DNA of 64,000 nt from Holothuria scabra (taxonomy: Eukaryota; Echinodermata; Holothuroidea; Aspidochirotida; Holothuriidae): assembly GCA_037179385.1 (NCBI GenBank), contig CM074188.1:19671318-19735317 (forward strand), in the 5' to 3' direction. The notes below the pieces were generated by a model that saw only the letters and a program-made list of their open reading frames with translations, searched no databases and was not told the DNA's origin. Of this stretch, positions 23,466 to 35,900 are shown in pieces. How positions within the stretch are numbered: position 1 is the first letter of the stretch; each line of letters opens with the position of its first letter. Both the position numbers and the translations under genes were made by a program.

Positions 23466-24310
23466 ATTAAAGCAAAGGCTTATACAGTAAATATTTTGTA
23501 ACAGTCCTTCAGTCAATCGTACGTAGTCACATTCAAACGTTGATAAAAAGATCACTTTCATGAACAGCGCCATCTTTCAAAAGCTTTTTATATCTGGGAG
23601 ATGAAACGTCGGTCAGACCTGCTAGACAAAGAATAGTTAAATCATCTTCAAGTAACAAAATTTGATTGATAATCAATACGTTTCTATTGCTTAACTGTTA
23701 ATGAATTTCTTTAGGGATGATTCTCTCCTGCTATTTAGACCAAGTAAACAAGATACTGTTTTAATGATATCTCTGCAGCTGACACATTGAAAGGTTTCAC
23801 AGTTTCCTTTTTTTCAAAACTACTACTCAGTGTGCCCAACCACTTTTAAGTTGCACAATTTCGTTTTCACTCCTATTTTTTCACTAGCAAAGAACTGTAC
23901 CTACTTGAAAACCAACGGAAGTTTTAATATCTTGATGATGTTTCAAACGATTGTTTCTGAAATGTATTTTGTTCTTAAAAATGAACTTCAACCTTTTAAA
24001 ATTTGTACATTAGTGTAACCAGCTGAAATATAATTTGCTTTCTTTGACGGCTGGCGATGTTGTATTACTCGGGGAGTCCATATGCAGTCATGTGGTCTCT
24101 CTCAGATGTAGCAGACCACAATGACAATTGTGTTCGCAGCAAAAGACCTCTCAGTATTAGAACAATTTCAGGAATCTGGCAATGGGAAACTTAAGGTGTA
24201 CCTTAACTGTAGAATTTTTAAAATATATTTTTAAGATTAAAAAAATGAATCTTATTCATCCAAGTCCCAATTAATTGCTTCTTCCATTGTTGAAGTATTC
24301 AATACAGGTA
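23466..24310. other. No gene recognised
   Basis: Near 24193 a 'TTAAGGTGTACCTTAA' palindrome resembles the end of repeat R1. Otherwise unremarkable. Confidence 0.35.
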
Positions 24311-24319
24311 TAGTAATTT

Positions 24320-25380
24320 TAGGTGGTGGAAGAGGGGAGAGGGTAGGGAGACCTGACCCCCCAATATTTTTTATGAGATTTTTTGGGGCATCCCCCCCCC
24401 CCCACCAATAACTGAATGTCGCAAAATAAACTTTTCAAAAGTAATTAAACAAATTTAAGTTGCTTTTATTACATTTCGGCTATTCTTTGGCTCAAGTATT
24501 ACTTTTATGGGGGCAAAAAATGCAAAGCTTCCGGGGGCTTCGCCCCTGGACCCCGCATTAGCGATAACCTGTAGGACAGTTTACTTTCGCCCTTCAAACA
24601 GTTAAAACAAAACTTCTTGCAAGCTATTTTTCTTTTTCAAATTATCTTTCTTCTTCTCAAATCAGGGCCTTTTAAACATACTGAGCGAGGGGCATGTCGC
24701 CAGTCCCCTCTTTGGCCCTAATGACACACATTTGCCCCAGTAATAATGTCCCTTTTAGGATTATTAGTAAAACTTATACAAAGGTACTTTTTGTTTCCAT
24801 TAAGTCCCCTTTTTAAAAACCTAAAATGTCAGAGCTTTGGGGGCTCTGTTGCAGGCCTCTGGACTCCACGCATATTGCCTCGGGATTTTAAACAGAACTC
24901 CTCATAGTTAAAATCTCCCAAAACACTTTGGATTTCTTAAAATACCCTGTCTCAAATTATCAATCACATGTTCAATTTTAAGTAGCTTCAACATTTTCGC
25001 TTTGCCCCCCCCCCCCCCCCAATAACTTTAAAGTATGTTTCTCCTTAATCAAACGCAATAGTACTTCCCGATTCCATTCTCGTTCCTTAATTAACCACAC
25101 TCCTGAATTAAATTCATAGTGTAAAATCCTTAATTTGAACATGATTTTCGACCATTTTGGAGCCTCTCAAATCACTAAAACCGCTGGTCTTTAGGGGGGT
25201 TTGCCCTCTTGACGCCTACCGGGACTTTGGCCCTGTATCCCACCAGGGCCCTTAAGCGGCCCCTGAACTCCACGCCGATGGGGCTTTGCGCTTCGCGCAG
25301 AACCGGACGCCTTACGGCGTCACCATTATATCGGCTGCCGAAGCTTGTGGCGCCCCCAATAAAACATCTTCCGCCGCCTA
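24320..25380. mobile_element. 1.06-kb non-coding TIR element with 9-bp duplication
   Basis: The left end TAGGTGGTGGAAGA pairs inverted with the right end TCTTCCGCCGCCTA. Flanks tagtaattt (24311-24319) and tattaattt (25381-25389) match at 8 of 9 bases. The interior has C-runs at 24391-24404 and 25005-25020 and a repeated 'cttcgcccctggaccccgc'-type word (24540, 24850, 25200). A 9-bp duplication fits Mutator-like or hAT-like integration. There is no transposase. Confidence 0.7.
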
Positions 25381-25559
25381 TATTAATTTATTCACTTAAA
25401 ATATAAATAGTTAATTGCACAATATTTATTGTTGCAGTTCTTTGTGCAATACTTTGTGACTCTTCTCTTATACCAACTCACATTACTTTCTTTGTTTCAC
25501 TTTGATGTGAAAAATGTTTTTATATCCTTGAACGCGTCCTATTTCTTTACATGTCATAC

Positions 25560-25880
25560 TCTACAGGTAGAACTTGTTAAGTCAACTCATCTCATTACTT
25601 TAGTACTGCAATCAAATTTTGGCACAATGTATCAGTAACTTTCATAAAAAAGAACAAAAAAGTACAAAGGTTGTATTGTAATTTCAGTAGTACATGTATG
25701 ACATCACAAAATACTGTCCAATCTACCACTTCCAATTAAGTGACAAAACTTCAACATTTTACACATCCTGTGGGAAGTCCTATGAAGATATAAATTCAGA
25801 AGTTGAAAGCTCTGATTTCATTTCTCATGCTCTTGCTGTGTAATATAAATCTCATTGAAATTTTATACTTAAGGTACACT
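25560..25880 (+). repeat. Dispersed repeat R1, copy 2
   Basis: Shares 'atgacatcacaaa', 'aaacttcaacattttaca' and 'cctatgaagat' with 19937-20378 and ends 'atacTTAAggtacacTTAA'. Diverged. Confidence 0.55.
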
Positions 25881-27714
25881 TAAAACTATCAGTAGCGGCC
25901 CTACGGGGGAAGGAGGGGCTTTGCCCAAATATTTACATTTTTATTTTAGAAATAACACACTTTAAGCAACGTCTGGAAACGAAGAAGGGGTCAAGTCTTT
26001 ACTACTGCAAAATTTCCATAATTATAAATTATAATGCCGTATTATATACGGTAGTTCTACAATTTTGAAACTGATAATCGAAGAAGATCATTGGCCAGTT
26101 ACTAGAATGCGATCTGCCTATTAGGGCTAGAGACTGGATCCAGTTCTTTTACCATCGTACCTACATGCCCCATAAATAGGTTTGCCTTTTTTAATTTACG
26201 GAGGATATTGTGCCAGATTGAAAATTAATAGCCGATTGGTTGATGTATATAGCGGTTAAAAATTGTCCTCATAAACTAGGCCTAAACTATTCCTATATGC
26301 CGAATAAAAAATTTAATTGAAAGCAAAGACAATAACACAGAAGCTTGCCTTAAAGGCATGTTTACGGGATGGGAAGGTCGCCAGGAGAGGACTTCAGTTT
26401 ATCAGGAGACACTTGTCTCTTTCGACTGGGATCATCACTACACTCTACGGCTTTAAATTCCAAGAAATAAGTTAACTACGAGTGACATCATGTTTGTCAA
26501 TGGTTGTTTACAACTTAGAATCAACGTCATGCTTTTAAATATAATCAAACCGGTTCAGTAAATTTTACTGACAGTCACCTCAGAAATGTTTTAATTAAAA
26601 GTAAACTTGAAGTATCCTCCAAGTAATTCTGAACACGTTACTATCCGTCCGACGGTATCCGGTGTACTTCCGTAGAGTGTCCTGGTATGGCACTTTTAAC
26701 TACCGAAGTATCATTGCAGTGAAGAAACACTAATTAGCAATTTGCTCCGGCTGAGAATTTCATTTAAAACAAATATACTTGGAATTTTAAGGACAAAGAG
26801 CGTCATATCTGCAGAAAGATGTAAATTGGTAATCACCACTTGGCAAAGATGGTATTTTCTTGACCATTGGTGGCCCCATTTAGACCATTTGTGTTTACAA
26901 CCCACCTAATGCCATACGTTTGCACGCAAAGTGTATAAAAAGTGCATCATATTGGTATTACAAGGTACCTAGGCATCAATAATTTAAAATATTACCTTCT
27001 GTGATAGGGAATACTTTTTCAAACTCATATTAATATCTGTTCTACAGGGTAATGTCAAGATTTGTTATAAAGGGACCCTCAAACTGTGGGGAAGATGTCA
27101 AAACTGAGAGTGTATTTAATGTTATACACGAGACATAAAAAGTAAAAAGTGATTATGTAACTCCAAATTGTCCCCCTACCACTTGCTCAAAAAGATGAAA
27201 CTAGACAATCAAAAATCTTAAAATATACAATATCTTACACACTTCTCTGCTTCAAACGTTATAAATACAGGTAGTAGCCATCCATAGCGGACTATTGTTC
27301 CCGTTGACAAACTTGGCGAATGGACCAAAACACATTATGACAGCGTTCATTGTAACAGATCAGACATGGTCTTCCGTCATGTACAGCTAGGCCTAGCTTG
27401 CAGGCTGCTCAAAGAAATATTTAGGTAGCACTAGTCATAGACAGCTTACTTCGGCAATCGAAATCCCGGAAACCATCATCTTTTGTCCACATATTGCGTC
27501 ATATCTAGGCCGTTAATATGTTACATCATGAGTAGGCATAATTGACAGCTTTCCCGCAGTCTACGAAGTAATTAAAACATGAAACAATTACATAGTACAT
27601 ATGAGGTTGAAAACCGAACACATGATTTTTAAGGGATTTTTCATGATCGTAGCTTTTGTTGATCAGTAGCGGGTACGGTGTTTGGGGCGTACCCAAATTC
27701 ATACTTTGTAAATA
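25881..27714. other. No gene recognised
   Basis: At 25893 'cagtagcggccctacggggg' resembles a hAT-type left end, but I found no right partner. A small palindrome (ccgtattatatacgg) lies near 26038. Confidence 0.35.
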
Positions 27715-27760
27715 CGCTCCTCGCAAACTGATGTTGGGGCTCCGCTAATAGCATATGTCT
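27715..27760 (+). mobile_element. H1 hAT-like fragment
   Basis: Matches the right-hand part of H1 ('gctccgcgcaaactgatgtt', 'ggcgctccgct'). Confidence 0.5.
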
Positions 27761-27789
27761 CATCTTGCTTATATGGCAATATGAAGTCC

Positions 27790-27990
27790 AGTCAACTGCA
27801 GTCACTAGGTCTGGAGTGCAACTCCTTGCCGGGTCATACAGAAGAATCTAAAAATGGAACCTACTGCCATTGTGCCTGGTGGTCCTGCATACGCAATGGA
27901 GTAGGGAAAACAGGCCTAGTGAGCCACAAATGGCACAAAAGGTTTGGCCGGCTTGACTTAAACCAATTGGTTAGGAAATGAGCCCTAAAA
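27790..27990 (+). mobile_element. tRNA-headed SINE, copy 4
   Basis: GCCGGGTCATACAGAAGAAT (B-box side), CTACTGCCATTGTGCC, CCGGCTTGACTTAAACCAAT and GAGCCCTAAAAC follow the order of the copy at 17030. Confidence 0.75.
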
Positions 27991-27992
27991 CA

Positions 27993-28092
27993 TTAATTTT
28001 TCTCAATTACTTTATCAGGAGGCAAAAAAAATCTGGGGGGGGGGGCGGGCTAGGCCCCCAGCCCTCCCCCCCCCCCCGTGGCTACGCCACTG
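27993..28092 (-). mobile_element. H1 hAT-like left-end fragment, inverted
   Basis: The reverse complement of H1 positions 11224-11345: 'tcaattactttatcaggagg', G/C-runs, then a full hAT-type end GTGGCTACGCCACTG. It directly abuts the SINE. Confidence 0.65.
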
Positions 28093-28142
28093 GTGCAGGG
28101 TATGCTTATTCATTAACACATAAACTCCTCAAAGACGAGAAG

Positions 28143-28395
28143 ATTAAAGGGATTTTCAGACACAAAATTCTTTTACTCAAAATTCATTCTTTCAATAGGT
28201 GAAAACTGCATCTCGATGGCATATAGCTCTCGGAAGACAGTAATTTTCAAAGCAATGCCTTTTTTATTTTTTATTGAGGTTTAGTGCATTATGGAAAATC
28301 TGTGATGTCATCGCGAAACATTAATTTGGCTTTGCCCTCAATTTATTTGACATTTTAACGCCTTTTCAGTTGAGGGAATGAGCAACTTTGTTTTC
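28143..28395 (+). repeat. Dispersed repeat R1, copy 3 (truncated)
   Basis: Starts after TTAA as AGGGATTTTCAGACAC. It then carries 'aggtgaaaactgcatctcga' and 'atggaaaatctgtgatgtca', as in 19937-20378. Confidence 0.6.
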
Positions 28396-28634
28396 GTGTG
28401 CTCGGTTGCTTTACCCCACATATGGTGAAGGGTAATGCTAGATGTAATCTACCTTCATGTGAGATAATTTGATTGAGTTAAGAAAATGGTATTTCCACAA
28501 TGTCTGAAAGACAGGGTCTGGAATATTTTTTTGTATTTTTGTAAGATTTAAGTGAAAGTAATTTTATTATGCTCTTATAAGTTGAGGCGCAATTGACAGG
28601 TAGTTGCAAAGCATAAACTTTACTACCTTTGAGG

Positions 28635-28764
28635 CACAAACATGGCACCATTTTGCATCTGAAGACCTAAAATAGCCTTTTTAACTCTCTCCCTTTAGAC
28701 CTTTCCCTCATCTCGTTCTCCAACCCCCCCCCCCTCCGATGACACAATCCTGGCTACCCTACTG
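28635..28764 (+). mobile_element. H1-related hAT-like right end
   Basis: 'aaacatggcaccattttgca' is shared with H1. It ends in a C13 run and AATCCTGGCTACCCTACTG, a hAT-type terminus. Confidence 0.55.
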
Positions 28765-28829
28765 CTACTACTATTGTGCTTCGTGTTCAGTATAAGTGGT
28801 GAGTTGTTCGCAGCTAATGACTCCCTGGT

Positions 28830-28912
28830 TTAAGCAAAGAAGTAGGGAGAAGAACGTTGCCCGACTAAACCAATTGGTTAGGAACAAAGCCGTAAAACTC
28901 ATCTTACTAACT
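28830..28912 (+). mobile_element. tRNA-headed SINE, copy 5 (3' fragment)
   Basis: 'gactaaaccaattggttagg' and 'aagccgtaaaactcatctta' plus a CTAA tail match the SINE 3' part. Confidence 0.65.
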
Positions 28913-28946
28913 TACCGTTATAATTCAAACTACTAGTGCTAACAAT

Positions 28947-30926
28947 CGGTGGCGTAGCTAAGGGACGGCAAGGGAGAGGTTTCCCCGGGTGCATCAAATC
29001 AGTATCACTTAAAATAATGTTGGACCTACCATTTGCAAGTAAGCCAAGAGTGGCACATACTCCCCTTCCGTGGGGGAAATCATCCAATTTCCTTGGGGAG
29101 TCTTCATCCATACGATAAAAGAAGTAACCCAGTTAACTTCAGTCTCCCCCTCCCTGATGACCTTCTTGAGTTTGCTTACGAGAAGATATTCTTGAAGGAA
29201 ACTCAAATTTCCAATTTTCCTTAAATTAAGTTTCAAGTTTCTTCTATATAAGCTCCAGATTTGCAAACATTCTGAAAAAGAGAGTCAACCAATGTCAACC
29301 AGACCTAACCAAACAATAACTTACGACAAACTATGAAACCTTATGAAACTTCCGCCTTGATTTGTCAATATGAAATTAAGCAGATTGATCAGCAATAAAG
29401 ACCACAATTTTTACTATACCTCCTCTACAAATAAAACCTTTTTTCAATTTTTCTGCCATAAAGTTCCTTGAATATACATTGGTAAGCGCAATCAATGTTA
29501 AAAGGAAGCCAAACTAGTTTTGAAAAATTTCCCGAGAGCCTTAATCCGCATGATGATGTTATCAGGAACCCCTACAAACTACAAGTCGCTCGGTGACCTT
29601 TTTGATTTTTTCTAATTAAAATATCAGATTCTTCAATAAAATCCCCAAATCTATCATGAAATTACAATTTTTTTCTTCGTCGGCTTCAGAATTACAAATA
29701 TTTGTTAAAAATGGCAAAAGATTTCTAGTAAATTTTGCAATTCGTTGTATACTCCGAACAATAAAAAAACCCAAGCTAACTTCAATCACCCCGACATTCT
29801 CCTAAAATTTAAAGTTGATAAATCACTGTTTAACAAGAAATTTCCTAACTGGCTAACGATAACCCTAATCCCTAAACCAAACAAAGAACACAATCAATAC
29901 AATACAATGGCAACAGCCAATCAAGGAACACCTTGTTAAACAGTGCGCATCTACCCGAATTCTCCTCTTGAGAGACGGATCACTTAATAAATACCTCAAA
30001 TTTTTCAATTCCAAATTACCAAAAACTCAAATTTTCTTTCCTTAAATACCAAACTTTCCCTGCTGTAAGCTATTCATTTTGAAATTTTTGCCCAGGAAGG
30101 GGTAAAAACTATTCGGGCAAATTTCCAGTTTCATGTGAGAACCGTTGGCCTACAATCAAATGCCTAAGCCCAAACGAATTTCAGTAACTTGTACAACTAT
30201 TCAGATTTTCCTTAGCCTATATATAGGGCAGATTCCTCAATTTGTTAATGGTCCTGCAAAATTAAAAGCCAAATTTCGTCAAATATATCAAAATTTCTTC
30301 TCAACAATGTCCGGATTTTTAATTGTTTCAGCGTTAAAGGGAAATATTGCCTTTAAAATGCTCCAACATAGCATTAAATATAAATAGCACTAGTCATTTT
30401 CGAATCATTTGGTCTAAACAATAAACCCCAGCAATACCTTCATTTGCTCAAAATATCATGCACTAGAAGAGATGAAAGTCGCATCTTTTCAAATGTGGAA
30501 AGTTTGGGTGAACAAATTATTCTTGAACAAAAAACAACCAAATTTCTATCTGAGGGAAACTTATTTCTTGAAAAGAAGGGCTACCATACTGTCTTATTTG
30601 TAATTATTTATCACTCTTTGCCAATAAGTGTTGGCTTTAAAAGACTGAAATTTCCTTGTAAAACAAACGCAGCGTTGCCGAGTTCCCACAAGGGAGGATC
30701 AAATGAAAACAAACAAGCAAACAAACAAAGCCAAAAACTTGCGGCGCCCCTCACGTTCTTCCAGTCACGTCTCCCGGGGCTGCCGGGAACTCATCGCCAT
30801 TGTCGCTATTTTGGGACTGTGCATTAAGTATTCACAGGATAACTCCCCGGAAGATGGGGCTAGATGTTCCAATTTCGTTTTTTACCCCGGGGGGGGGGGG
30901 GCACAAAAATCCTTGCTACGCCCCTG
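28947..30926. mobile_element. 1.98-kb hAT-like non-autonomous element
   Basis: Left end CGGTGGCGTAGCTAAGGG. Right end is a G13 run then CCTTGCTACGCCCCTG, an inverted match to the left. Flanking octamers ctaacaat (28939-28946) and tcaacaat (30927-30934) agree at 6 of 8 bases, as expected for an old hAT 8-bp duplication. The interior is AT-rich. I do not recognise any of its short frames as a transposase or BED finger. Confidence 0.65.
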
Positions 30927-30934
30927 TCAACAAT

Positions 30935-32100
30935 ACAGTATACACTATATGTTGTTTTCACATGTTGTCATAATTGGTTAGCTACGCCCACTGCCGGTCA
31001 AAAATATATTAACCATAATTTAAGTCGGTCGTCAGCTGTTTCTCAGCTAGCTTTTCACGTATTACACTACAGTTTTTTCCCCTGGCAATAAAAAATGGGC
31101 GGGGTTTGTGACGTGGGTGAAAATCTTCATACCATATCTTTGGAATACAACTAAGAGCATAAATAGAAGCGCTACAATCTCACGGAATGAACAAGCCTTC
31201 AAATCCTACCCAATCCTCTCGGCTTGTCCCTTCTGGCTCAGCTAATTTGTCATTGTTATTTTGCTCAAAGAACGTAGTTCATATTAAAATTCAGCGAGAA
31301 ATTATTTTCAAGGATGCTTAAATCAAGCATGGTTTCAAATTTTCTTTAATCAGCCTGACTCATATATACGGTTAATAGGTTGCTTACTATACACAGTGGA
31401 GGCAGGCTCCTCTTCGCAGTAAGTTTCGATTTATTTGACGCGCAATAACACAGCAGGGAGAGCCAACGAAGGAGTTAAATTCTTTCACGCACCAATTACA
31501 GAACTAAAACATAAACCCATCTTCCGTTGACAACACCTGTCTGTAACATAGGTTGTGATATAATGCTATACATTTTTATAAGAAAACATATACCCACGTG
31601 GCGAAATGCACGAGAAGCGGACACGGCGCCGTCGCGACCACGATTCACGCACCGCCGACGGTGCGAGATAAATAAATGCTAGTAACGTGTGTCACCTCTG
31701 ATTAATACTGTTGCTATTATGTGTCTCTGGTTTGCATACATCAGTCCCACAAAACGGGAAAGATGACATTATTTGCACCAGATACACCTTGATTTAGTTC
31801 TCAGGGTTAACTTGCCCGCTCGACGGATGTGTATTACTTCTGGAGCACATCGACAGCACTGTTGGAGTATGTGCGTCAAAGAAGGAGTGCATATTCGGCA
31901 CCTGCTATGAAGGCAAAGGTTTAACTGGAAATGGGAAACAGAGGTATAAACTGATTCAATTAATGAAACAAAATGAAAAGAAAAACATTAGTATTAAAAC
32001 ATCAGTGATAGATGACATGCTTGCAATTATGCCGTGGTGATGTCTACATTGACGATTATGACGAAACAACTACACGGAGAATTGCGTCAATGGTAGAGGT
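30935..32100. other. No gene recognised
   Basis: Holds a GC-rich, CpG-dense island near 31600-31670 (see hairpin entry). Otherwise no features. Confidence 0.35.
31648..31665. repeat. GC-rich perfect hairpin
   Basis: CGCACCG and CGGTGCG pair around CCGA, within a CpG-dense stretch (31605-31670) in otherwise AT-rich DNA. Role unknown. Confidence 0.6.
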
Positions 32101-32122
32101 GAAGAAAGAAAGAAAGAAAGAG

Positions 32123-32216
<94 letters not shown>

Positions 32217-32259
32217 GAAGCAAGAAAGAAAGAAAGAGAGAACAGAAAGGAAGAAAGAA

Positions 32260-32334
<75 letters not shown>

Positions 32335-32432
32335 CAAAGAAAGAAAGAAAGAAAGAACAGAAAGAAAGAAAGAAAAGAAAGAAAGAAAGAAAAAAAAGAA
32401 AGAAGGAAAGAAAGAAAGAAAGAAAGAAAGAA
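32101..32432. repeat. (GAAA)n microsatellite, ~330 bp
   Basis: Nearly pure GAAA tetramers with a few GAGA, GGAA, GCAA and AACA interruptions. Long open frames on both strands (Lys/Glu- or Phe/Leu/Ser-rich) arise from the repeat and are not genes. Confidence 0.97.
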
Positions 32433-32863
32433 AAGACAATTACCTTTCATGTCAACAGCACATCATTTATTTTCAATTGATTAATTAATTAATTAAAAAA
32501 TGTTTTTATCGATGGTACTTTTGGTGGTATGCTGACATGCTTCAACAAATGGGGGGAGTCTGAAATTGAAAAGTTGTATAACTCCACATGAAAAGACCTA
32601 CCTCGCAATGTAATTTAATAATTTTCCGTTCCATTCTATCCCTGAACATAACATTTTATAGAGAAAATCCTTTAGAACAAGAGTGCGCTTGTAGCCGGTA
32701 AAGAGGTTCAAATTGTACGCATGGCACTGAAGAGTACTCGTTAATGTTACGAACAAACAGCAGGCGATGCCGCTAGCAATTATAAATTTTCAACTTGATT
32801 GCATCCATATGTTATTTAAACATTCCACATAATGTATGTAATTTAAGTAACCTAAATTTCAAG
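32433..32863. other. No gene recognised
   Basis: AT-rich spacer with a TTAA/ATTA run at 32478-32495. Confidence 0.35.
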
Positions 32864-32980
32864 GTTAGGGAACATGTCGAAGAGAGTTCAAGGCTGTTTT
32901 GTTATTCCCTCGGCAGCATTAGTATTACGGCACCAGAAGAAGATGGAGACTGCACAGATGATGATAGTTTGAATTCAAGG
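32864..32980 (+). CDS. Candidate 117-bp internal exon, unassigned
   Basis: Acceptor-like tttcaag|GTTAGG at 32863/32864 and strong donor AAGG|GTAAGG at 32980. The enclosed 39 codons are open and in phase 0 at both ends, with an acidic tail (APEEDGDCTDDDSLNSR). A second possible acceptor (ccctcggcag) lies near 32915. I do not recognise the peptide and see no partner exon, so chance is quite possible. Confidence 0.25.
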
Positions 32981-35900
32981 GTAAGGAATAAAAATAGAGA
33001 AAATTAAAATTGAAATAAAAAAGGCTTGTGGGTATGATATGAAGGAAACTTTAAATTTTGTTTGTTTTCTGCATTGCTGTTTGAGATGAAGAATATTTTA
33101 CCAATGTAATAGGTTACTAAATTTGGTGTCTTTGCGTTTCAGTGTTAAAATGTTGGGCTTTTTGGGCTGGAGGGAGATACACAACGTTGAAAATACCGCT
33201 TTGAGAAGTTTGAGGTTTGAAAGAAAGAACTAAGAGGGTTGTGATGAAGCATCGATCGATTAGAATGTAGAGTGGTGTTATAAGAGTTTGCCCAATTACT
33301 TAGAAAGTTCAGGCACAACTCTGCATCCGGACCACAATTTGAAGAGCAAACCACATAAAAACAGATTAATATGATTTCATGTTATATGCAAAGACAGTCA
33401 GCTATGGTTTATGTAAACGGGTAGTGGCATTAGCCAGGGACAGGGACTGTACCCTTGTCAGCCGAATTCTACCTCTTTCCTTTACAAAATGCATTTATGG
33501 TCCCATAACTTCCAGTAAATCCAAGGTGACCGATCTTTCAAAGAGAAGAACAGTTGTCAAATGCATTGCAAATGCCAGCAAATCGTGAAGATAAGGCCGT
33601 TCTTCTATTCAATTTATTCTCAATGCACTGAAAAACAGTTGTAAACGTTTGGCGTATGTGAACATTGAAATTGGTTAACGTTTGCTCAATAATTTTTAAT
33701 GAATGGGTTAATTTAAAGAAAGTTACCACTTTTTGGTAACTATTCTCTATCATAGCCTTGCATCGATTATTCAGTACTCTCAGAAATGTGACCAATGTTC
33801 ATGAAACTTTTACCCCAAGTTTTTTAAGTCGTACTATGGTTGAGAATACTCAAACAGTTCCCATTCTGTTTAACTGCACTTGTCATCCTTCTTGACGTCA
33901 CCAAAATCCCAGGGAACAATATTCGAAACAGTTATAGGCATCCGCCGAGAATTGAAGCGCGCGGTTTTACGGGAGTACAGCACCTTGGGTCGAACCATCA
34001 CTTAGTGGGAAGCATTTGAGAAAGGTATGAACGATGCTTGCCACTCGAGATGGTTGATTTTCATCTAAGAGATTTACTTTCATCCTAGAATAGTGTACTC
34101 CCTTGACTCCAGTAATTCTAATAAACGATCCACTGAAGACGTATTTGTTCTTGTGTCAATTACGAAACCTCATCGTTTTTGTTGTAAGCGCATTGCTGAC
34201 CGATTGTATGGGACAACTTAAATCATCAGTATACATCACTTTCCTAGGTGTATTAACACTAAAAGTTACAAGCATGTGTGCGTTGGTCTACGTTCCTTCG
34301 TTGGTGGTAAGCAGACCGGACGCAGCTGTTGAAAAGTGTCCGAGACAGTTTATCTCTGTTTATAAACATTTATTCTAAAAGATGACCGTCCACTCTCTTT
34401 GGGCGGTATATTTCCATGTAGCATACAAACATTCCTGTCGTTCAGAATTCCTCCCATCACAGATTAGCAAACTTATTTGATTCTTTGTTTAGAGAACTTT
34501 CTAATAGACTCAATTTGGAACAAACATCCATCTTTCTTTGATGACAAATTGTTTCCACCAAATATGTATGCAGACGTGGATCGAAGGGAGGTTTTCACGG
34601 CCTCAGCCCTGCCTTCGGGCCACGTCAAAAATAAAACACAAGGAAAATTAGCAGTGCAACTACCTCACACCCCTGCTTTCTCTGAAGTCAGCCCCCCCCC
34701 CCTTTTTGGGATGTCTGTGTACACGCCTGATATGATTATAAATCACGCACGCATGGATATTGAGATCTTGCCACGAATGGATGTTTAAAATCATCAAACC
34801 TCTTCCATGAAAAGGGTTTATGAACATAGCATTTCTCATTCTTTGATACAGGAATGTAGAAACCCGAGGGGTACACTGGCCTCACGTGCCCCCAAGAGTG
34901 CCATCCTTCAAGTGTTTTGCCCCCACACTATTTGATATCTTGCTTCGGCCTTGCTTTCATATTTGTTTGCTCTATGCAAACAGGATACAGCGCTGAGATC
35001 AAGAGCACAGTAGAGGAGATTGCGTTAAAAAGGTGCTTAAGGGCCTGAATAAAAGTAAATTTTACTTCATGAAAAATGCATCTCCAATTAACACCAACGT
35101 GATAGTAAAAAAGTCGTAAGACGTAATTATAAGATAATGCCCGTATGACGTAGGAGGTGGTTTTAAACACTTTTCTGAAGGGCGAGGGCTGATGAGTGGG
35201 AAAATATGAAATTTTTTCAAATTTTCAAACTCGATTCTTCGACACTTGCTCCCTTTACGTGTTTTCCTCCTCTCTCTGTAAGACGGCTATGTTGGAAACC
35301 TTTATGGACTACGATGGTTTCGAGAAGCTTCTCACGTGGGATTTTTCTCTGATTATAAACTTCCAAACTGGGAACCCTTTAACCAAAGTTGTAACTTTAA
35401 GTCGCCTATTAGAGAGCTAGTCGTTGGTTGTAATTGGGGGATGATTGGACAAGGCACCTGTGCTAACCGCCCGTTTCAGTCCGACCCCTTCGTTGCAGGT
35501 CCGTTCCCAAAAAGTATATCAAATGCACCCATAGAATTATGAGAGCTGGAAGTAAAAAAAAAAAATAAATAGCGCGCTCCCGTCACAAGTCTATTGTTTG
35601 TACTTGGAGTTCCCATGGTTCAATGGGTACATTTAGAAATGATTTAATTCTGCAATCAAGGGTTGGGAGAGCGAAGCGTTGTAAGTTAATCGTGCACTCT
35701 ATCCGCTGAGCACAAGTAACCTACAATTATTTAGTGAGATCTGTGGTGACTATAGCTTTAGACAGGATATAACGCCCGTAACTATAACCTTCTGGTTTAA
35801 TTTAAAAGCGTCTACCGCCCCTTCAGAGTGACACATGTATGATGACTCACATTAAGAGGACCACCTGCAAAGATCGGCCGAAGGGCTTCGTATACAAATA

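Noticed and set aside
32012..32488. Long Lys/Glu-rich and Phe/Leu/Ser-rich open frames on both strands
   Set aside because: They are six-frame translations of the (GAAA)n satellite.
35640..35725. Possible tRNA gene (minus strand, GTGCTCAGCGGATAGAGTGC)
   Set aside because: The A-box-like word is not followed by a B-box or acceptor pairing that gives a cloverleaf.
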